DNA of 64,000 nucleotides from Brachybacterium avium (GTDB lineage Bacteria > Actinomycetota > Actinomycetes > Actinomycetales > Dermabacteraceae). How positions within the stretch are numbered: the first letter of the stretch is position 1; each line of letters begins with the position of its first letter. Made by a program: the position numbers and the translations under genes. The stretch is taken from contig NZ_CP022316.1 of assembly GCF_002216795.1 (NCBI RefSeq), forward strand, positions 496,001 to 560,000. Reading direction: 5' to 3'. Positions 53,558 to 63,232 of this stretch are shown one piece after another. The notes beneath the pieces are model-generated. The model did not search any database and was not told the origin of the DNA. It saw only the letters and a program-made list of their open reading frames with translations.

Positions 53558-54564
53558 CGCTCCTCCTCCTGGGCGTCGTCAGCGAAGGGATCGCTCACGA
53601 ACGGCTCCTCGGCGAAGGCGTCCTCGACGTCGAGATCCTCGTCCCGGACCAACAGGGCCTCACGCTCGTCGATCAGGTCCTCCTCGAGCACATCGCCCGC
53701 CGAGGCGACCGTGCCGGAACCTTCCTCGGCGGAGGTCGCTCCATGGGTCTCGTCCTCGGCCGGGGACCGCTCGGCGGTCGTGCTCTCCGGGCCCGAGTCC
53801 TCCTGCTGATCCTCCAGCGGATGCTCATCGCGGTGTGCGGAGTCGTCGGGCAGGTTGCCGGAGATGACGCTCACCGGGGCCGGCGTCGCATAGCTCCCCC
53901 GTGCCTCGTCGCGCACCACCAGACCGCCGACCATCTCGACCACGCGGCGCTGCATCCGATCCACGGCCGAGCGGTCATGGGTCGCCATCACCACCGTGGT
54001 GCCGCGCTCGTTGATCTCCGCCAGGAGGTCGAGGATGCCGCCGGCAGTGGCCGGATCGAGGTTGCCCGTCGGCTCGTCGGCCATCAGGATCGACGGCCGG
54101 TTGACATAGGCCCGAGCGATCGCCACCCGCTGCTGCTCGCCGCCGGACAGTTCGTGCGGGAGCCGCTTGCCCTTGTCCTCCAAGCCCACCATCTCGAGCA
54201 TCTCGGGCACCAGGCGGCGCACCACCTTGCGCGGGGTACCGATCACCGCGAGCGCGAACTCGATGTTCTGGTAGGCCGTCTTCGAGGGCAGGAGGCGGAA
54301 GTCCTGGAACACCATGCCGATGTCGCGACGCAATGCCGGCACCTTCCACGACGGGATGCGGGAAAGGTCCTTGCCTGCCACGTAGACGGTGCCGCGGGAG
54401 GGCGCGACCTCCTTGAGGACCATGCGCATCAGCGTCGACTTGCCCGATCCGGAGGCTCCCACCAGGAACACGAATTCCCCGCGGGTGAACTCGATGTCGA
54501 GGTTCTCCACAGCGGGGCGCTGTCCACGCATGTACGTCTTGGTGACGTCGTCGAAACGGATCAC
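53554..54564 (-). CDS. ftsE: Cell-division ATPase FtsE with long acidic tail
   Basis: 336 aa from GTG. Core ATPase about 1-225: Walker A GASGSGKSTLMRM, LSGGEQQRVAIARA, Walker B ILMADEPTGNLDP and switch His VMATHDRS. A further 110 residues are Asp/Glu/Ser-rich (EHPLEDQQEDSGPE, DVLEEDLIDEREALLV) and are not part of the standard FtsE. It forms the cytoplasmic half of FtsEX at the divisome. The tail could recruit other division proteins. Confidence 0.95.
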   Translation of the reverse strand: MIRFDDVTKTYMRGQRPAVENLDIEFTRGEFVFLVGASGSGKSTLMRMVLKEVAPSRGTVYVAGKDLSRIPSWKVPALRRDIGMVFQDFRLLPSKTAYQNIEFALAVIGTPRKVVRRLVPEMLEMVGLEDKGKRLPHELSGGEQQRVAIARAYVNRPSILMADEPTGNLDPATAGGILDLLAEINERGTTVVMATHDRSAVDRMQRRVVEMVGGLVVRDEARGSYATPAPVSVISGNLPDDSAHRDEHPLEDQQEDSGPESTTAERSPAEDETHGATSAEEGSGTVASAGDVLEEDLIDEREALLVRDEDLDVEDAFAEEPFVSDPFADDAQEEER

Positions 54565-54728
54565 GGGTGCCTGTCACTTCGGGGAAGTCGTCCTCACCCA
54601 GAGTAGGTGCGGGGGCACCGGATTCGAATCAGCTGTGGACAGCGTCCGGGTCAAAACCTGGTCAAGTGCACGTGCCTCCGGTCACCTCTGCGGGTACGGA
54701 GCCGCGGAAAGCTCGACCAGCTGCGCGA

Positions 54729-55844
54729 TCAGCTGTCGGACTTGCCCTGTTCGGCGCGCCACCGGATACCGGCGTCGATGAACTCATCGATCTCGCCGTC
54801 GAACACCGAGGAGGGGTTGCCCTCCTGGTACTCGGTGCGCAGGTCCTTGACCATCTGGTACGGGTTCAGCACGTAGGAGCGCATCTGGTCTCCCCAGCTG
54901 GCCTTGACGTCACCGGCGAGCTCCTTGCGCTCGGCGGCCTCCTCGGCCTTCTTCAACAGCAGCAGGCGGGACTGCATGACGCGCAAGGCCGCAGCGCGGT
55001 TCTGGATCTGGGACTTCTCGTCCTGCATGGAGACCACCGTTCCGGTGGGAAGGTGAGTCATGCGCACAGCAGAGTCGGTGGTGTTGACCGACTGGCCGCC
55101 GGGGCCCGAGGAGCGGAACACGTCGACCTTCAGATCGTTCTCAGGGATCTCGATCGCGTCGGTGGATTCGATCAGCGGGATCACCTCGACCGCGGCGAAC
55201 GAGGTCTGTCGGCGGCCCTGATTGTCGAAGGGGCTGATGCGCACCAGGCGGTGGGTGCCGCCCTCGACGGAAAGTGTGCCGTAGGCATAAGGAGCGGAGA
55301 CCTCGAAGGTCACCGACTTCAACCCGGCCTCCTCCGCATAGGAGGTGTCCATGACCTTGGTGGCGTGGCCGTGGCGCTCGGCCCAGCGCAGGTACATGCG
55401 CATCAGCATCTCGGCGAAGTCCGCAGCGTCGACGCCGCCTGCTCCGGCGCGGATCGTGACCACGGCATCACGCTCGTCGTACTCCCCGGCCAGCAGCGTG
55501 CGCACCTCGAGCTCGTCGAGGGTCTTGTGGATGCTGACCAGCTCGTCCTCGGCCTCGTGGAGGGTGGCCGCATCGTCCTCCTCGGCGGCGAGCTCGACCA
55601 TCACCTCGAGGTCCTCGATGCGGGAGGCGAGCTCGCTGATGCGACGTCGCTCGGACTGGGCGTGCGAGAGCGAGGCGCTGACCTTCTGCGCGTTGTCGAC
55701 GTCGTCCCACAGATCCTGGGCGGAGGCCTGCTGCTCGAGGTCGGCGATCTTGGCATCGAGTGCCTCGATGTCCGTCACCTGCTCGATGGAGGACAGGGTC
55801 GAGCGGAGCTGGGGGATCTCTGCGGAGAAGTCGATGGAAGCCAC
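54729..55844 (-). CDS. prfB: Peptide chain release factor 2
   Basis: 371 aa from GTG 55844. Stop-codon tripeptide SPF (204-206), catalytic GGQ (249-251, in [10 protein letters not shown]). No internal TGA and no Shine-Dalgarno-like frameshift signal near codon 26, so there is no programmed +1 frameshift autoregulation. The open frame continues upstream into the glycerate-kinase region but that is not part of RF2. A TAGACT -10 lies 8 nt before GTG. Confidence 0.95.
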   Translation of the reverse strand: MASIDFSAEIPQLRSTLSSIEQVTDIEALDAKIADLEQQASAQDLWDDVDNAQKVSASLSHAQSERRRISELASRIEDLEVMVELAAEEDDAATLHEAEDELVSIHKTLDELEVRTLLAGEYDERDAVVTIRAGAGGVDAADFAEMLMRMYLRWAERHGHATKVMDTSYAEEAGLKSVTFEVSAPYAYGTLSVEGGTHRLVRISPFDNQGRRQTSFAAVEVIPLIESTDAIEIPENDLKVDVFRSSGPGGQSVNTTDSAVRMTHLPTGTVVSMQDEKSQIQNRAAALRVMQSRLLLLKKAEEAAERKELAGDVKASWGDQMRSYVLNPYQMVKDLRTEYQEGNPSSVFDGEIDEFIDAGIRWRAEQGKSDS

Positions 55845-55914
55845 GAGGCAGGAGTCTACGGCAGGGCCCTGGGCATACGGATCCCGTCGCACCCCACAGC
55901 GGTCCAGGAGTGGC

Positions 55915-57058
55915 TCAGCAACCCGTCGCGGCGGCCGTCCCAGCCGCCTCCAGCAGCCAGTTTCCGAGGTCGCGGCCCACCTCGACCAGCAGTTCCTCCC
56001 CGCTTCGAGCGCGCGGCGGGTGGAGCCTGCGCGAGAGGTGAGATCCCACGCGTTCTCGATCCCGGCCTGCTCCAGCTCCACAGCGCTCAGGGTGATCGCC
56101 CCGGCCACCGCGGCGACCGCCAGGCCGCGCGCACGCGCTCGGCGGGCCACCTCCGCCGGGCCCTTTCCCTGCAGGGTCTGGACGTCGAGCTTGCCTTCGC
56201 CGGTCACCACGACATCGGCCTCGGCGAGCAGAGCATCGACCCCCACCAGCTCGAACACCGCATCAGCCCCGAGCGCTGCACGGCGCCGAGCAGGAAGAGT
56301 CCGAACCCGGTCCCTCCGGCGGCACCGGCGCCGAGCAGTTCGGACGAGGTGCCGGTCGGGTCCATGACTCGGGCCGCGGCGGCGAGAGCGGCCTCGGCCG
56401 CATCGATCTGTGCAGGAGCGATGCCCTTCTGTGGCCCGTAGACGGCCACCGCGCCTGCCGCGCCCAGCAGGGGGTTGGTGACGTCATTGGCGGCGATCAG
56501 GGTGACCCCGTCCAAGACCTCGAACGCCGGACCGAGGTCCATGGTGGCCACGCTGTCCAGCCCCGCCAGGCCGGGGCCGATGTCTGCGCCGTCCGCGGTG
56601 CGCAGGTGAGCACCGAGCCCCTGGAGCAGGCCGGCTCCCGCATCGGTGGAGGCGCTGCCGCCAAGACCCACCAGGAGAGTACGGGCACCGGAGGCGACGG
56701 CGGCTGCCATCAGTTCGCCCAGGCCTCGGGTGGAAGAGGTGTGCGGGGCGAGCTCTTCACCGGGCAGAGCCTGGAGGCCGACGGTCTCTGCGAGCTCCAG
56801 CACGGCGACATCCTGGCGCTGCGCCCAGCGAGCGGCGCGAGGCTCACCGGTGGGGCCGGTGACGGTAGCGGTGCAGTGGGTGAACCCGGCGGCGAGCGCG
56901 GCATCGATGGTGCCATCGCCTCCATCGGCGATCGGGCAGGACAGCACGCGCAGCTGCGGCGCGGTCTGCGTGATGCCGCGGCGCAGGGAATCCACCACCT
57001 GGGCGGCGGTCAGGGTGCCCTTGAACTTGTCCGGGGCGAGCAGCACGGTGGGAGTCAT
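55915..57058 (-). CDS. glxK: Glycerate kinase (GlxK family), broken by two frame shifts
   Basis: [18 protein letters not shown] opens frame 1 with [10 protein letters not shown] and [16 protein letters not shown]. At the C4 run (G4 on the coding strand) 56267-56270 the protein moves to the prfB frame ([30 protein letters not shown]). At the C4 run 55998-56001 it moves again to the frame ending [20 protein letters not shown] and TGA 55917-55915. One extra base at each run gives a 381-aa protein, the family length. Its ATG overlaps the stop of the last Tad gene (57055-57058). Phosphorylates glycerate to phosphoglycerate. Confidence 0.85.
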
Positions 57059-57516
57059 CGGGCGCGAGCCTCTCCTTCGACGGTCAGCGGGATGGCGGTG
57101 CCGGTCCTACGCGTGAACCATCCTGCCAGGGGCGGGTGGGTGCGCGCGGTGAGGACCACGTGGACGGTCCCGTCGGGGTCGACGGTGAGACTGGCCAGTC
57201 CGATGGCCTCGGTGCGCGTCGTCTCGTGCGGATACGTGCGCAGGTGCGCCTCGGCGGCGGTACGCGCGGAGCCCGGGTGGATCGCCGAGTCCCCGTCCGC
57301 GCTGTAGAGGCGTGAAGAATCCACCGATTGGGCGGCAGCCAGTGCTGCACTGTCCGCGGCGTGCTGGAGCCCGTTGCGCTCGAGCTGCACCCCGGTGATC
57401 GCGGTGCCCACCGCGATCACCATAAGGATGACCACCAGCACCCCGGTGGTGAGGATCGTCATCGAGCCGCGCGCATCGAGCACCCGATCCCTGATCGTGC
57501 GGAGCGTGCCGCCCAT
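57055..57516 (-). CDS. TadG-like pilus-assembly protein
   Basis: 153 aa. N-terminal Tad signature: RGSMTILTTGVLVVILMVIAVGTAITGVQ with one TM helix (about 17-40), then a periplasmic part with HAADSAALAAAQSVD. Acts with TadE proteins in Flp pilus assembly. Its ATG overlaps the TadE-like stop upstream (ATGA) and its stop overlaps the glycerate kinase start. Confidence 0.82.
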   Translation of the reverse strand: MGGTLRTIRDRVLDARGSMTILTTGVLVVILMVIAVGTAITGVQLERNGLQHAADSAALAAAQSVDSSRLYSADGDSAIHPGSARTAAEAHLRTYPHETTRTEAIGLASLTVDPDGTVHVVLTARTHPPLAGWFTRRTGTAIPLTVEGEARAR

Positions 57517-57986
57517 CAGCGACTCGCCCGGTACTGATCGACCTGCACGGCGTGGGAGGCGCCGACAGTCACCGGCCCGGTCTTCCCCAGCACCGGTCCC
57601 AGCCCGGGCACCGGGACGGGGATGCGCACCTGGGCGCTGACGGTCCCGCCCGGCGTCGCACAGGGGTCCACGCTGCAGTGGAGCGTGACCACCTCGCCTG
57701 TGGCCAGTCCGTAGTCCTCGAGGATCAGCTGGGTGTGCCGGTTCGCCCGCTCCATCGCCCGCGAAGGGTCCGGCTCCGTGGCATGGATGCGGGCCACGTC
57801 GTAGGAGATCGCATCCGCCGCGAACACGGCGGACTGGACATTTCCGAGGGTCAGCACGAGGTAGAGGGACGGGATGAGCAGCGCTACGGACAGCACCACG
57901 AACTCCACCAGCGCGTTGCCGTCCTCGGCGCCCAGCGCTGTGCTCACCATCGCCGTACTGTCGCGGATCGGGTGACGGCTCACCAT
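57516..57986 (-). CDS. TadE-like pilus-assembly protein (1)
   Basis: 156 aa. Conserved TadE start GNALVEFVVLSVALLIPSLY (about 23-42) with one TM helix, then a periplasmic domain with a Cys pair (LHCSVDPCATP). A minor pseudopilin-like component. Overlaps the next TadE at its 5' side. Confidence 0.85.
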   Translation of the reverse strand: MVSRHPIRDSTAMVSTALGAEDGNALVEFVVLSVALLIPSLYLVLTLGNVQSAVFAADAISYDVARIHATEPDPSRAMERANRHTQLILEDYGLATGEVVTLHCSVDPCATPGGTVSAQVRIPVPVPGLGPVLGKTGPVTVGASHAVQVDQYRASR

Positions 57987-58447
57987 GACTCCTCATCGAT
58001 CGCTCGCCCCTGGACCGTCATTCCCGTATCCGGGCCGAACAGCCCCACCAGCGGCAATGTGGCGCTGACCCGGACGCTGATGACCCCGTCGGGGCCCTGC
58101 ACCGCAGTGGCCTCGGCATTCAGGCCCCCGTCGAAGCGTTCGTCGATCAGCCTTTCGGCGCGCTCGGCGCCGGCCTGTGGCGAGGAGCCCACCAGTGAGG
58201 CGTGGTGGGCACCTCGGACAGCGGCGTCCACCAGCGTGTTGCGGGTGTGGACGATGAGCGCCGCCTGGACGATCAGCAGCGCGATCATGATGATCAGCAC
58301 CGCGACCATCGGGAACTCCGCGACCGCTGTGCCGTCCTCGTCACCGAGCCGTCGCCAGCGACGGCGAGCGCCCTGCGGTCGCGGAAACGGTCCCGGCGGC
58401 ATCAGGTCGACGCTCCCGTTGAGAGTCCGACCGCGTTCCCTCGACAT
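57980..58447 (-). CDS. TadE-like pilus-assembly protein (2)
   Basis: 155 aa. GTAVAEFPMVAVLIIMIALLIVQ (about 39-60) is the TadE membrane signature; an unusually long, Arg-rich 35-residue cytoplasmic leader precedes it. The periplasmic region contains AAVRGAHHASLVGSS. Seven bases overlap the downstream TadE gene, so translation is coupled. Confidence 0.85.
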   Translation of the reverse strand: MSRERGRTLNGSVDLMPPGPFPRPQGARRRWRRLGDEDGTAVAEFPMVAVLIIMIALLIVQAALIVHTRNTLVDAAVRGAHHASLVGSSPQAGAERAERLIDERFDGGLNAEATAVQGPDGVISVRVSATLPLVGLFGPDTGMTVQGRAIDEESW

Positions 58448-58457
58448 GATGGTCGGT

Positions 58458-58727
58458 TCAGAGACTGCCGCTGAGGAACGGCGCCATCGCGTTCTGGAAG
58501 ATCTGGACGATCTGGTCCGAGGCGACGGCCCAGAGCGCGACGACGATCCCCGCGGTCATCAACGTGATCAGCACCCATCCGGGCACATCACCCTGCTCGG
58601 CAGCCAAACGGGTGAGCAGACGCTGGGTGAGGGAGCGTCGCGCCGGCGATGGCGCTCCCATCGCCCGGTCCGGGCGCGTCGAGCGACGTCGATTGCTGCG
58701 ATGGAATCGGGAACGGTGGACGGTCAT
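58458..58727 (-). CDS. Candidate Flp pilin-like small membrane protein
   Basis: 89 aa. A basic N-terminus (RSRFHRSNRRRSTRP), then EQGDVPGWVLITLMTAGIVVALWAVA, one hydrophobic helix (about 48-72), and a short C-terminal tail (FQNAMAPFLSGSL). Position between tadC and the TadE genes and its size fit an Flp-type pilin, but the classical Flp cleavage motif (G-E plus Tyr) is not evident: the site reads EQGDVPGW. Function inferred from context. Confidence 0.65.
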   Translation of the reverse strand: MTVHRSRFHRSNRRRSTRPDRAMGAPSPARRSLTQRLLTRLAAEQGDVPGWVLITLMTAGIVVALWAVASDQIVQIFQNAMAPFLSGSL

Positions 58728-58827
58728 GTCGGCCTCCTCGGCGATTGCTCCGGAACTGGTTCCGGCGTGGCGGGGTTTCTGGATTCGGGCAGGAAGACGG
58801 GAAGGTGCGGAGGGCGGCAGGCGGGAA

Positions 58828-59772
58828 TCACAGGGTGATCTCCAGGACGGCGAGTCCGGGGAAGATCGCGAAGACGATCACCAGCGGCAGCACGAAGAAC
58901 ACGACCGGGACGAGCATCATGATCTCCCTCTGACCAGCCGTCTCCATGAGCTCACGTTTGGATTCTTCACGAGCGTCCTGCGCCTGTGCACGCAGCACGT
59001 CGGCGAGCGGAGTGCCTCGCTCGATCGCGATCGAGACGCCCTCGCCGAAGCGGCCCAGCGACCCGAGCGGGGTTCTGGCTCCCAGCGATGCGAGCGCCTG
59101 CGACACGCTGGTGCCGGCTCGGATGTCCGCAACGGTCGCGGCGAATTCATCGGGCAGCGCGCCGGAAGAGGTCCTGGCGACTCGTTCCATCGCCGCGATG
59201 GGACTCTCACCGGCCGCGACGGCCAGCGCGAGCAGGTCGGCGACGGTCGGGAACTCGCGTGCCATCCGGGCCGCTCTGCGCTTGATCTCCATCCCGAGCA
59301 GGTAGTCGCGCAGCAGCACTCCGCCCAGTGCGCCGAGGCTGACGATGAGCAGCCCCATCAGCGGGCTGGCGCCGCGCAGAGCGATCGCGGCCACGGCGAG
59401 GGCGATCCCCAGCACCAGCCCGATCACGCCGAAGACCACCTGCTCGACACGGAAGGAGTCCGCGGACGTTCGGCGCCCGGCCAGGCGCAGTCGACGCTCG
59501 AGCTGGTCGGCACCGCCCGTCAGCCGCTCGAGCAGTCCCAGCGCACGGACGGCCACCGGCCCCATCAGGTTCTCGAGCACCACGCGCAGCCGGCTGGTGC
59601 TCCGTGGGACCGCGAACAGGGAGCTGGAGCGGGAGCGGCGGAGGTAGGGGTCTACGCGGGCTGCGAGATCACGGGGCCGGAGCCAGGGAAACGTGCTGAC
59701 GATCAGGAAGAGCCCCACTCCGAACAGGAGGCCGATCCCGGTGCCTGCCAGCAGCGGGCCGGACATGTTCAT
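58828..59772 (-). CDS. tadC: TadC-like inner-membrane platform protein (T2SSF domain)
   Basis: 314 aa. T2SSF fold: four TM segments (about 6-24, 105-125, 130-150 and 285-308) around a cytoplasmic domain with REFPTVADLLALAVAAGESP and ALPDEFA. The ATG at 59772 overlaps the tadB stop (ATGA). Forms the pilus platform with TadB. Confidence 0.92.
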   Translation of the reverse strand: MNMSGPLLAGTGIGLLFGVGLFLIVSTFPWLRPRDLAARVDPYLRRSRSSSLFAVPRSTSRLRVVLENLMGPVAVRALGLLERLTGGADQLERRLRLAGRRTSADSFRVEQVVFGVIGLVLGIALAVAAIALRGASPLMGLLIVSLGALGGVLLRDYLLGMEIKRRAARMAREFPTVADLLALAVAAGESPIAAMERVARTSSGALPDEFAATVADIRAGTSVSQALASLGARTPLGSLGRFGEGVSIAIERGTPLADVLRAQAQDAREESKRELMETAGQREIMMLVPVVFFVLPLVIVFAIFPGLAVLEITL

Positions 59773-60641
59773 CGCAGCACCCTCTCGTCCTGGGGCAGCC
59801 GCGCGATCAGGAGCATCACTCGGTACGCGATGAGAGAGGCCACTGCACCGGTCGAGATCAGCACCAGCCCGGCTGCGGAATCGTAGGCCTGGGCAGCCTG
59901 CGGCCGCGTCGCCATCAGCGCCAGCACGATCCACGGTGCCGCCAGCGCCAGCCGGGCCGCGTTGACGGTCCAGGATTGTCGTGCCTCGAGCTCGGCCCGG
60001 GTGCGGGCGTCCTCACGCAGGAAGGCGGACAGGGTGCGCAGCAACCCGCCGAGGTCCGTACCGCCGACGTCTCGAGTGATGCGCAGCGCTTCGACGATCC
60101 GGTCTCCGACCGGATCCGCCAGCCGGACCTTCAACCGATCCAGACATGCCGCGAAGTCTCCGCTGGCCTGATAGTCCAGGGCGTACTCGGAGAAGGCGGG
60201 ACGGAGCTCATCCGGACCTTTCCGACTGAGCTGGACCAGAGCCTCGGGCAGCGAGAGCCCGGCCCGGATCGCCGAGTTGATGTGGTCGACCGCCTCGGGC
60301 CAGACCTCGCGCATGGCGGTGGTGCGGCGCCGAGCAGCCGAGCGCAGCACCAGCACCGGGAGCGTCGAGGCGACCAGACCGATCGCCAGCGAGGGGATCA
60401 CCGCACTGGACAGAGCCCATAGCGTGGCGGCGACCACCAGCCCCAGCCCGGCGCTGAGCGCGGGCAGGGCGCTGGGCGGGACCGTGTCGAGGCCGACCTT
60501 GATCAGGTCGTCGCGAAGGCTGTCCATCCCCCTGGCGATGATCCCTCGACCGGACGGCGCATCCTCCTGCTCCCACAGCGACCACCAGATCGAGAGCAGG
60601 CCGAGTCCGGCGATCAGGCCGAGGAACGCTCCATCGCTCAT
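59769..60641 (-). CDS. tadB: TadB-like inner-membrane platform protein (T2SSF domain)
   Basis: 290 aa. T2SSF domain with WPEAVDHINSAIRAGLSLPEALVQL and RITRDVGGTDLGGLLRTLSAFLREDA. TM segments near 5-20, 60-95 and 235-280. Its ATG overlaps the tadA stop (60638-60641). Confidence 0.92.
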   Translation of the reverse strand: MSDGAFLGLIAGLGLLSIWWSLWEQEDAPSGRGIIARGMDSLRDDLIKVGLDTVPPSALPALSAGLGLVVAATLWALSSAVIPSLAIGLVASTLPVLVLRSAARRRTTAMREVWPEAVDHINSAIRAGLSLPEALVQLSRKGPDELRPAFSEYALDYQASGDFAACLDRLKVRLADPVGDRIVEALRITRDVGGTDLGGLLRTLSAFLREDARTRAELEARQSWTVNAARLALAAPWIVLALMATRPQAAQAYDSAAGLVLISTGAVASLIAYRVMLLIARLPQDERVLR

Positions 60642-61864
60642 GCCGCCACCGATCCCAGCAGCGTGGTCAGATCATGGCCCGCCCGCGCGAAACGGTCGGC
60701 GTGCGGAGACTGACCAGCGCCGCGGACGAGTCGGTCCCCCTGCAGGGAGAAGACCTCGGAGACCTCGATGACCTCGTCCTCCACCCGCCCGCTGAGCCCG
60801 ACGATCTCCCGCACCCGGCGCCGCCCGTCGGCGAACATGTCCAGATGCACGACGAGATCGATAGCGCTGGCGACCGTCGGGACGACGAAGCGGCTGGAGA
60901 CGTTCTCACCGGCGAGCAGCGGGAGCGTGCACAGCTTGGTCACCGCGTCCCGGGCCGAGTTCGCATGGATCGACGCCATGCCCGGCAGGCCGCTGTTCAA
61001 CGCGATGAGCATGTCGAGGCTCTCCGCCTCGCGCACCTCGCCCACGATGATCCGGCTGGGTCTCATGCGCAGGGCTTCTTTGACCAGTCGCCGCATCGAG
61101 ATCTCGCCGGCCCCTTCGAGATTGGCCTGCCGCGTCTGCATCGCGACCACGTCGCGCAGCGCGAGATTGAGCTCGAAGACCTCCTCGATGGTGACCACCC
61201 GTTCACGTGCTCCCACCGACCGGGCCAGGCAGCGCAGGAGGGTGGTCTTGCCGGCCCCGGTCGCTCCGGACGCCAGGATGTTCAGGCCGCTGTCTATGGC
61301 CGCATCGAGGAAATCCGCGGACTGCTGGGTGAGGGAGCCGAGCGCGACCAGGCCCTGGAGGTCGTACGCCTTGGCGATGAACTTACGGATGTTGATGGCC
61401 CAGTGCTTCCGGGTGACACTCGGGATCACAACATGCAGCCGCGAGCCGTCCGGCAGCAGCGCATCCACGAACGGGGTGCTCATATCCAGGCGTCGCCCGC
61501 TGGAGACCAGCATCCGCTCGACGATCCCGCGGACCTCCGTATCGCTGAGCACGATGGTGGTCAGCTCGCTGCGTCCGTTGCGTGCGCAGAAGACCTGTGA
61601 GGGCGAGTTCAGCCAGATCTCCTCGACAGTGGGGTCATCCAGCATCTCCTGCAGCGGGCCGAAACCGCCGATCCGGGCGGCGACCTCGGCGACCATCGAC
61701 TCGTCGTCATCGCGCAGCACCGGCACCTCACCGGAGGAGGAACGACGGTCGTAGTCGCTCATCACTTCGCGGATCAGCGGCTCCAGCTGATCGGCGTGCA
61801 CGTCCAACCCACGGCGGCGGATCAGCTCGCGCGATTCGCTCTCGATGATGGTGGCGGCGTCCAT
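60638..61864 (-). CDS. tadA: TadA/CpaF-family secretion ATPase
   Basis: 408 aa. N-terminal helical region, then the type II/IV secretion ATPase core: Walker A ASGATGAGKTTLL (198-210), Asp box VVTIEEVFELNL, Walker B-like RPSRIIVGEVREAESLDML, and SIHANSARDAVTKL with the catalytic His. Powers pilus assembly. ATG 61864 chosen over a longer upstream frame because the latter lacks conservation. Opens the Tad operon; no tadZ (CpaE) or prepilin peptidase is in the window. Confidence 0.93.
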   Translation of the reverse strand: MDAATIIESESRELIRRRGLDVHADQLEPLIREVMSDYDRRSSSGEVPVLRDDDESMVAEVAARIGGFGPLQEMLDDPTVEEIWLNSPSQVFCARNGRSELTTIVLSDTEVRGIVERMLVSSGRRLDMSTPFVDALLPDGSRLHVVIPSVTRKHWAINIRKFIAKAYDLQGLVALGSLTQQSADFLDAAIDSGLNILASGATGAGKTTLLRCLARSVGARERVVTIEEVFELNLALRDVVAMQTRQANLEGAGEISMRRLVKEALRMRPSRIIVGEVREAESLDMLIALNSGLPGMASIHANSARDAVTKLCTLPLLAGENVSSRFVVPTVASAIDLVVHLDMFADGRRRVREIVGLSGRVEDEVIEVSEVFSLQGDRLVRGAGQSPHADRFARAGHDLTTLLGSVAA

Positions 61865-62061
61865 CCCATCCCCCCGTGGTCCGTGCCGAGCGGTCCCTCG
61901 ATGCCGCCCAGCATGTGACGCACGTCGCGTCACTTCCGCCACTGTAGGGCGCATCGGCGTGCGGCACACGGTTCTCCCAGCAATTGTGGATAACTCTCCC
62001 GGCTCGCGCTCATGGCAGGATGACAGGTGTCCGTGAGTCACCCGACCCCAGGAGCTTCCTC

Positions 62062-63231
62062 ATGGCCGACTCCACCACCGCGAAGGGCGATGACGCCCCG
62101 TCGCTGGACGGCACCACCTTGAAGTACATGGCCAAGCGCGTGCTCAGCGAGTTCATGCGGGACGGCGGCACGGACCAGGCCGCGAAACTCACCTACTTCA
62201 TGGTGCTCTCGATCGCCCCCACCCTGCTGGCCCTGTTCTCCCTGGCCACCTTGCTGCTGTCCGGGATCAAGGACCAGATCGCTGAGCTGATCAAGGACGC
62301 CATCTCCTCCGGGGCGGGCGGCAGCGGGATGGAGGTCGGCGGCGCCGTCGACTCCACGCTCGATTCCCTGCTCGGCTCCGCGACCGGCGGCACCGTCGCG
62401 CTGATCATCGGCATCGCGACCGCGCTGTGGTCCGCCTCGGCGTACATCAAGGCCTACGGGCGGGCCGCGAACCATATCTACGAGGTGCGCGAGGGCCGCG
62501 GTCCGGTCAAGATGAACGGCACCATGCTGCTCCTCACGATCGCGATGATCCTCGGCATCCTGCTGGTGATGGTCTCGGTGCTGCTGAGCGAGTCGATCGT
62601 GGAGGGCCTGCTGGGCCCGATCGCCTCCACCATCGGCGCGGAGGGCGTGCTGGCCTTCCTGACGGATTCGTTCCTGCCGATCTGGGCGTGGGTGAAATGG
62701 CCGGTGATCCTGGTGATCGCCTTCGCCCTGATCTCGCTGCTGTACTGGGGCGCGCCCAACGTCAAGAAGCCCTTCCGCTTCATCTCCCCCGGCGGGGTGT
62801 TCGCGATCCTCGGCATCGGGGTCGCCGCGGTCGCGCTGTCGATCTACATGAGCACCGTCGCCAGCTACTCCAGCTACGGCGCGATCGGCGGCATCATGGC
62901 GGTGCTGTTCGCCCTGTGGATCATCAACATCGTGATCATCATGGGCGCCGAGGTCGACGCCGAGTACGAGCGCGCCCGCGAGCTCGCCGCGGGCAAGCCC
63001 GCCGAGGACTCCCTGGCGCTGCCCCTGCGAGATGCCAGCGGCGCGGAGAAGGCGGAGGCCAAGCGCGAGAAGATCGTCGACGAGGGTCGGGACATCCGCC
63101 TGCAGAACCTGCATCACGATTCCGATGCCTACACGGGTGAGGACGCCCGGCTCACCCCCCGCTACGGTGTGCCCACGGTCGACCCGGACTCCGACGCCAC
63201 GGACCCCGGCACGTCCCCGAAGGACGACTGA
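62062..63231 (+). CDS. YihY/UPF0761-family inner-membrane protein
   Basis: 389 aa with six TM segments (e.g. FMVLSIAPTLLALFSLATLLL; ALIIGIATALWSASAYIKAYG; LLLTIAMILGILLVMVSVLL; VILVIAFALISLLYWGAPNV; VFAILGIGVAAVALSIYMS; AVLFALWIINIVIIMGAEVDAEYERAR). The N-terminus and the last 90 residues are cytoplasmic and acidic. CAGGAGC precedes ATG 62062. Role unproven for the family; not RNase BN. Confidence 0.9.
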   Translation: MADSTTAKGDDAPSLDGTTLKYMAKRVLSEFMRDGGTDQAAKLTYFMVLSIAPTLLALFSLATLLLSGIKDQIAELIKDAISSGAGGSGMEVGGAVDSTLDSLLGSATGGTVALIIGIATALWSASAYIKAYGRAANHIYEVREGRGPVKMNGTMLLLTIAMILGILLVMVSVLLSESIVEGLLGPIASTIGAEGVLAFLTDSFLPIWAWVKWPVILVIAFALISLLYWGAPNVKKPFRFISPGGVFAILGIGVAAVALSIYMSTVASYSSYGAIGGIMAVLFALWIINIVIIMGAEVDAEYERARELAAGKPAEDSLALPLRDASGAEKAEAKREKIVDEGRDIRLQNLHHDSDAYTGEDARLTPRYGVPTVDPDSDATDPGTSPKDD

Positions 63232-63232
63232 G

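Noticed and set aside
54729..56258. prfB extended upstream into one 509-aa ORF, and a programmed frameshift in prfB
   Set aside because: The upstream part is the middle of the glycerate kinase in the same frame by chance. RF2 itself is continuous from GTG 55844 without an internal TGA.
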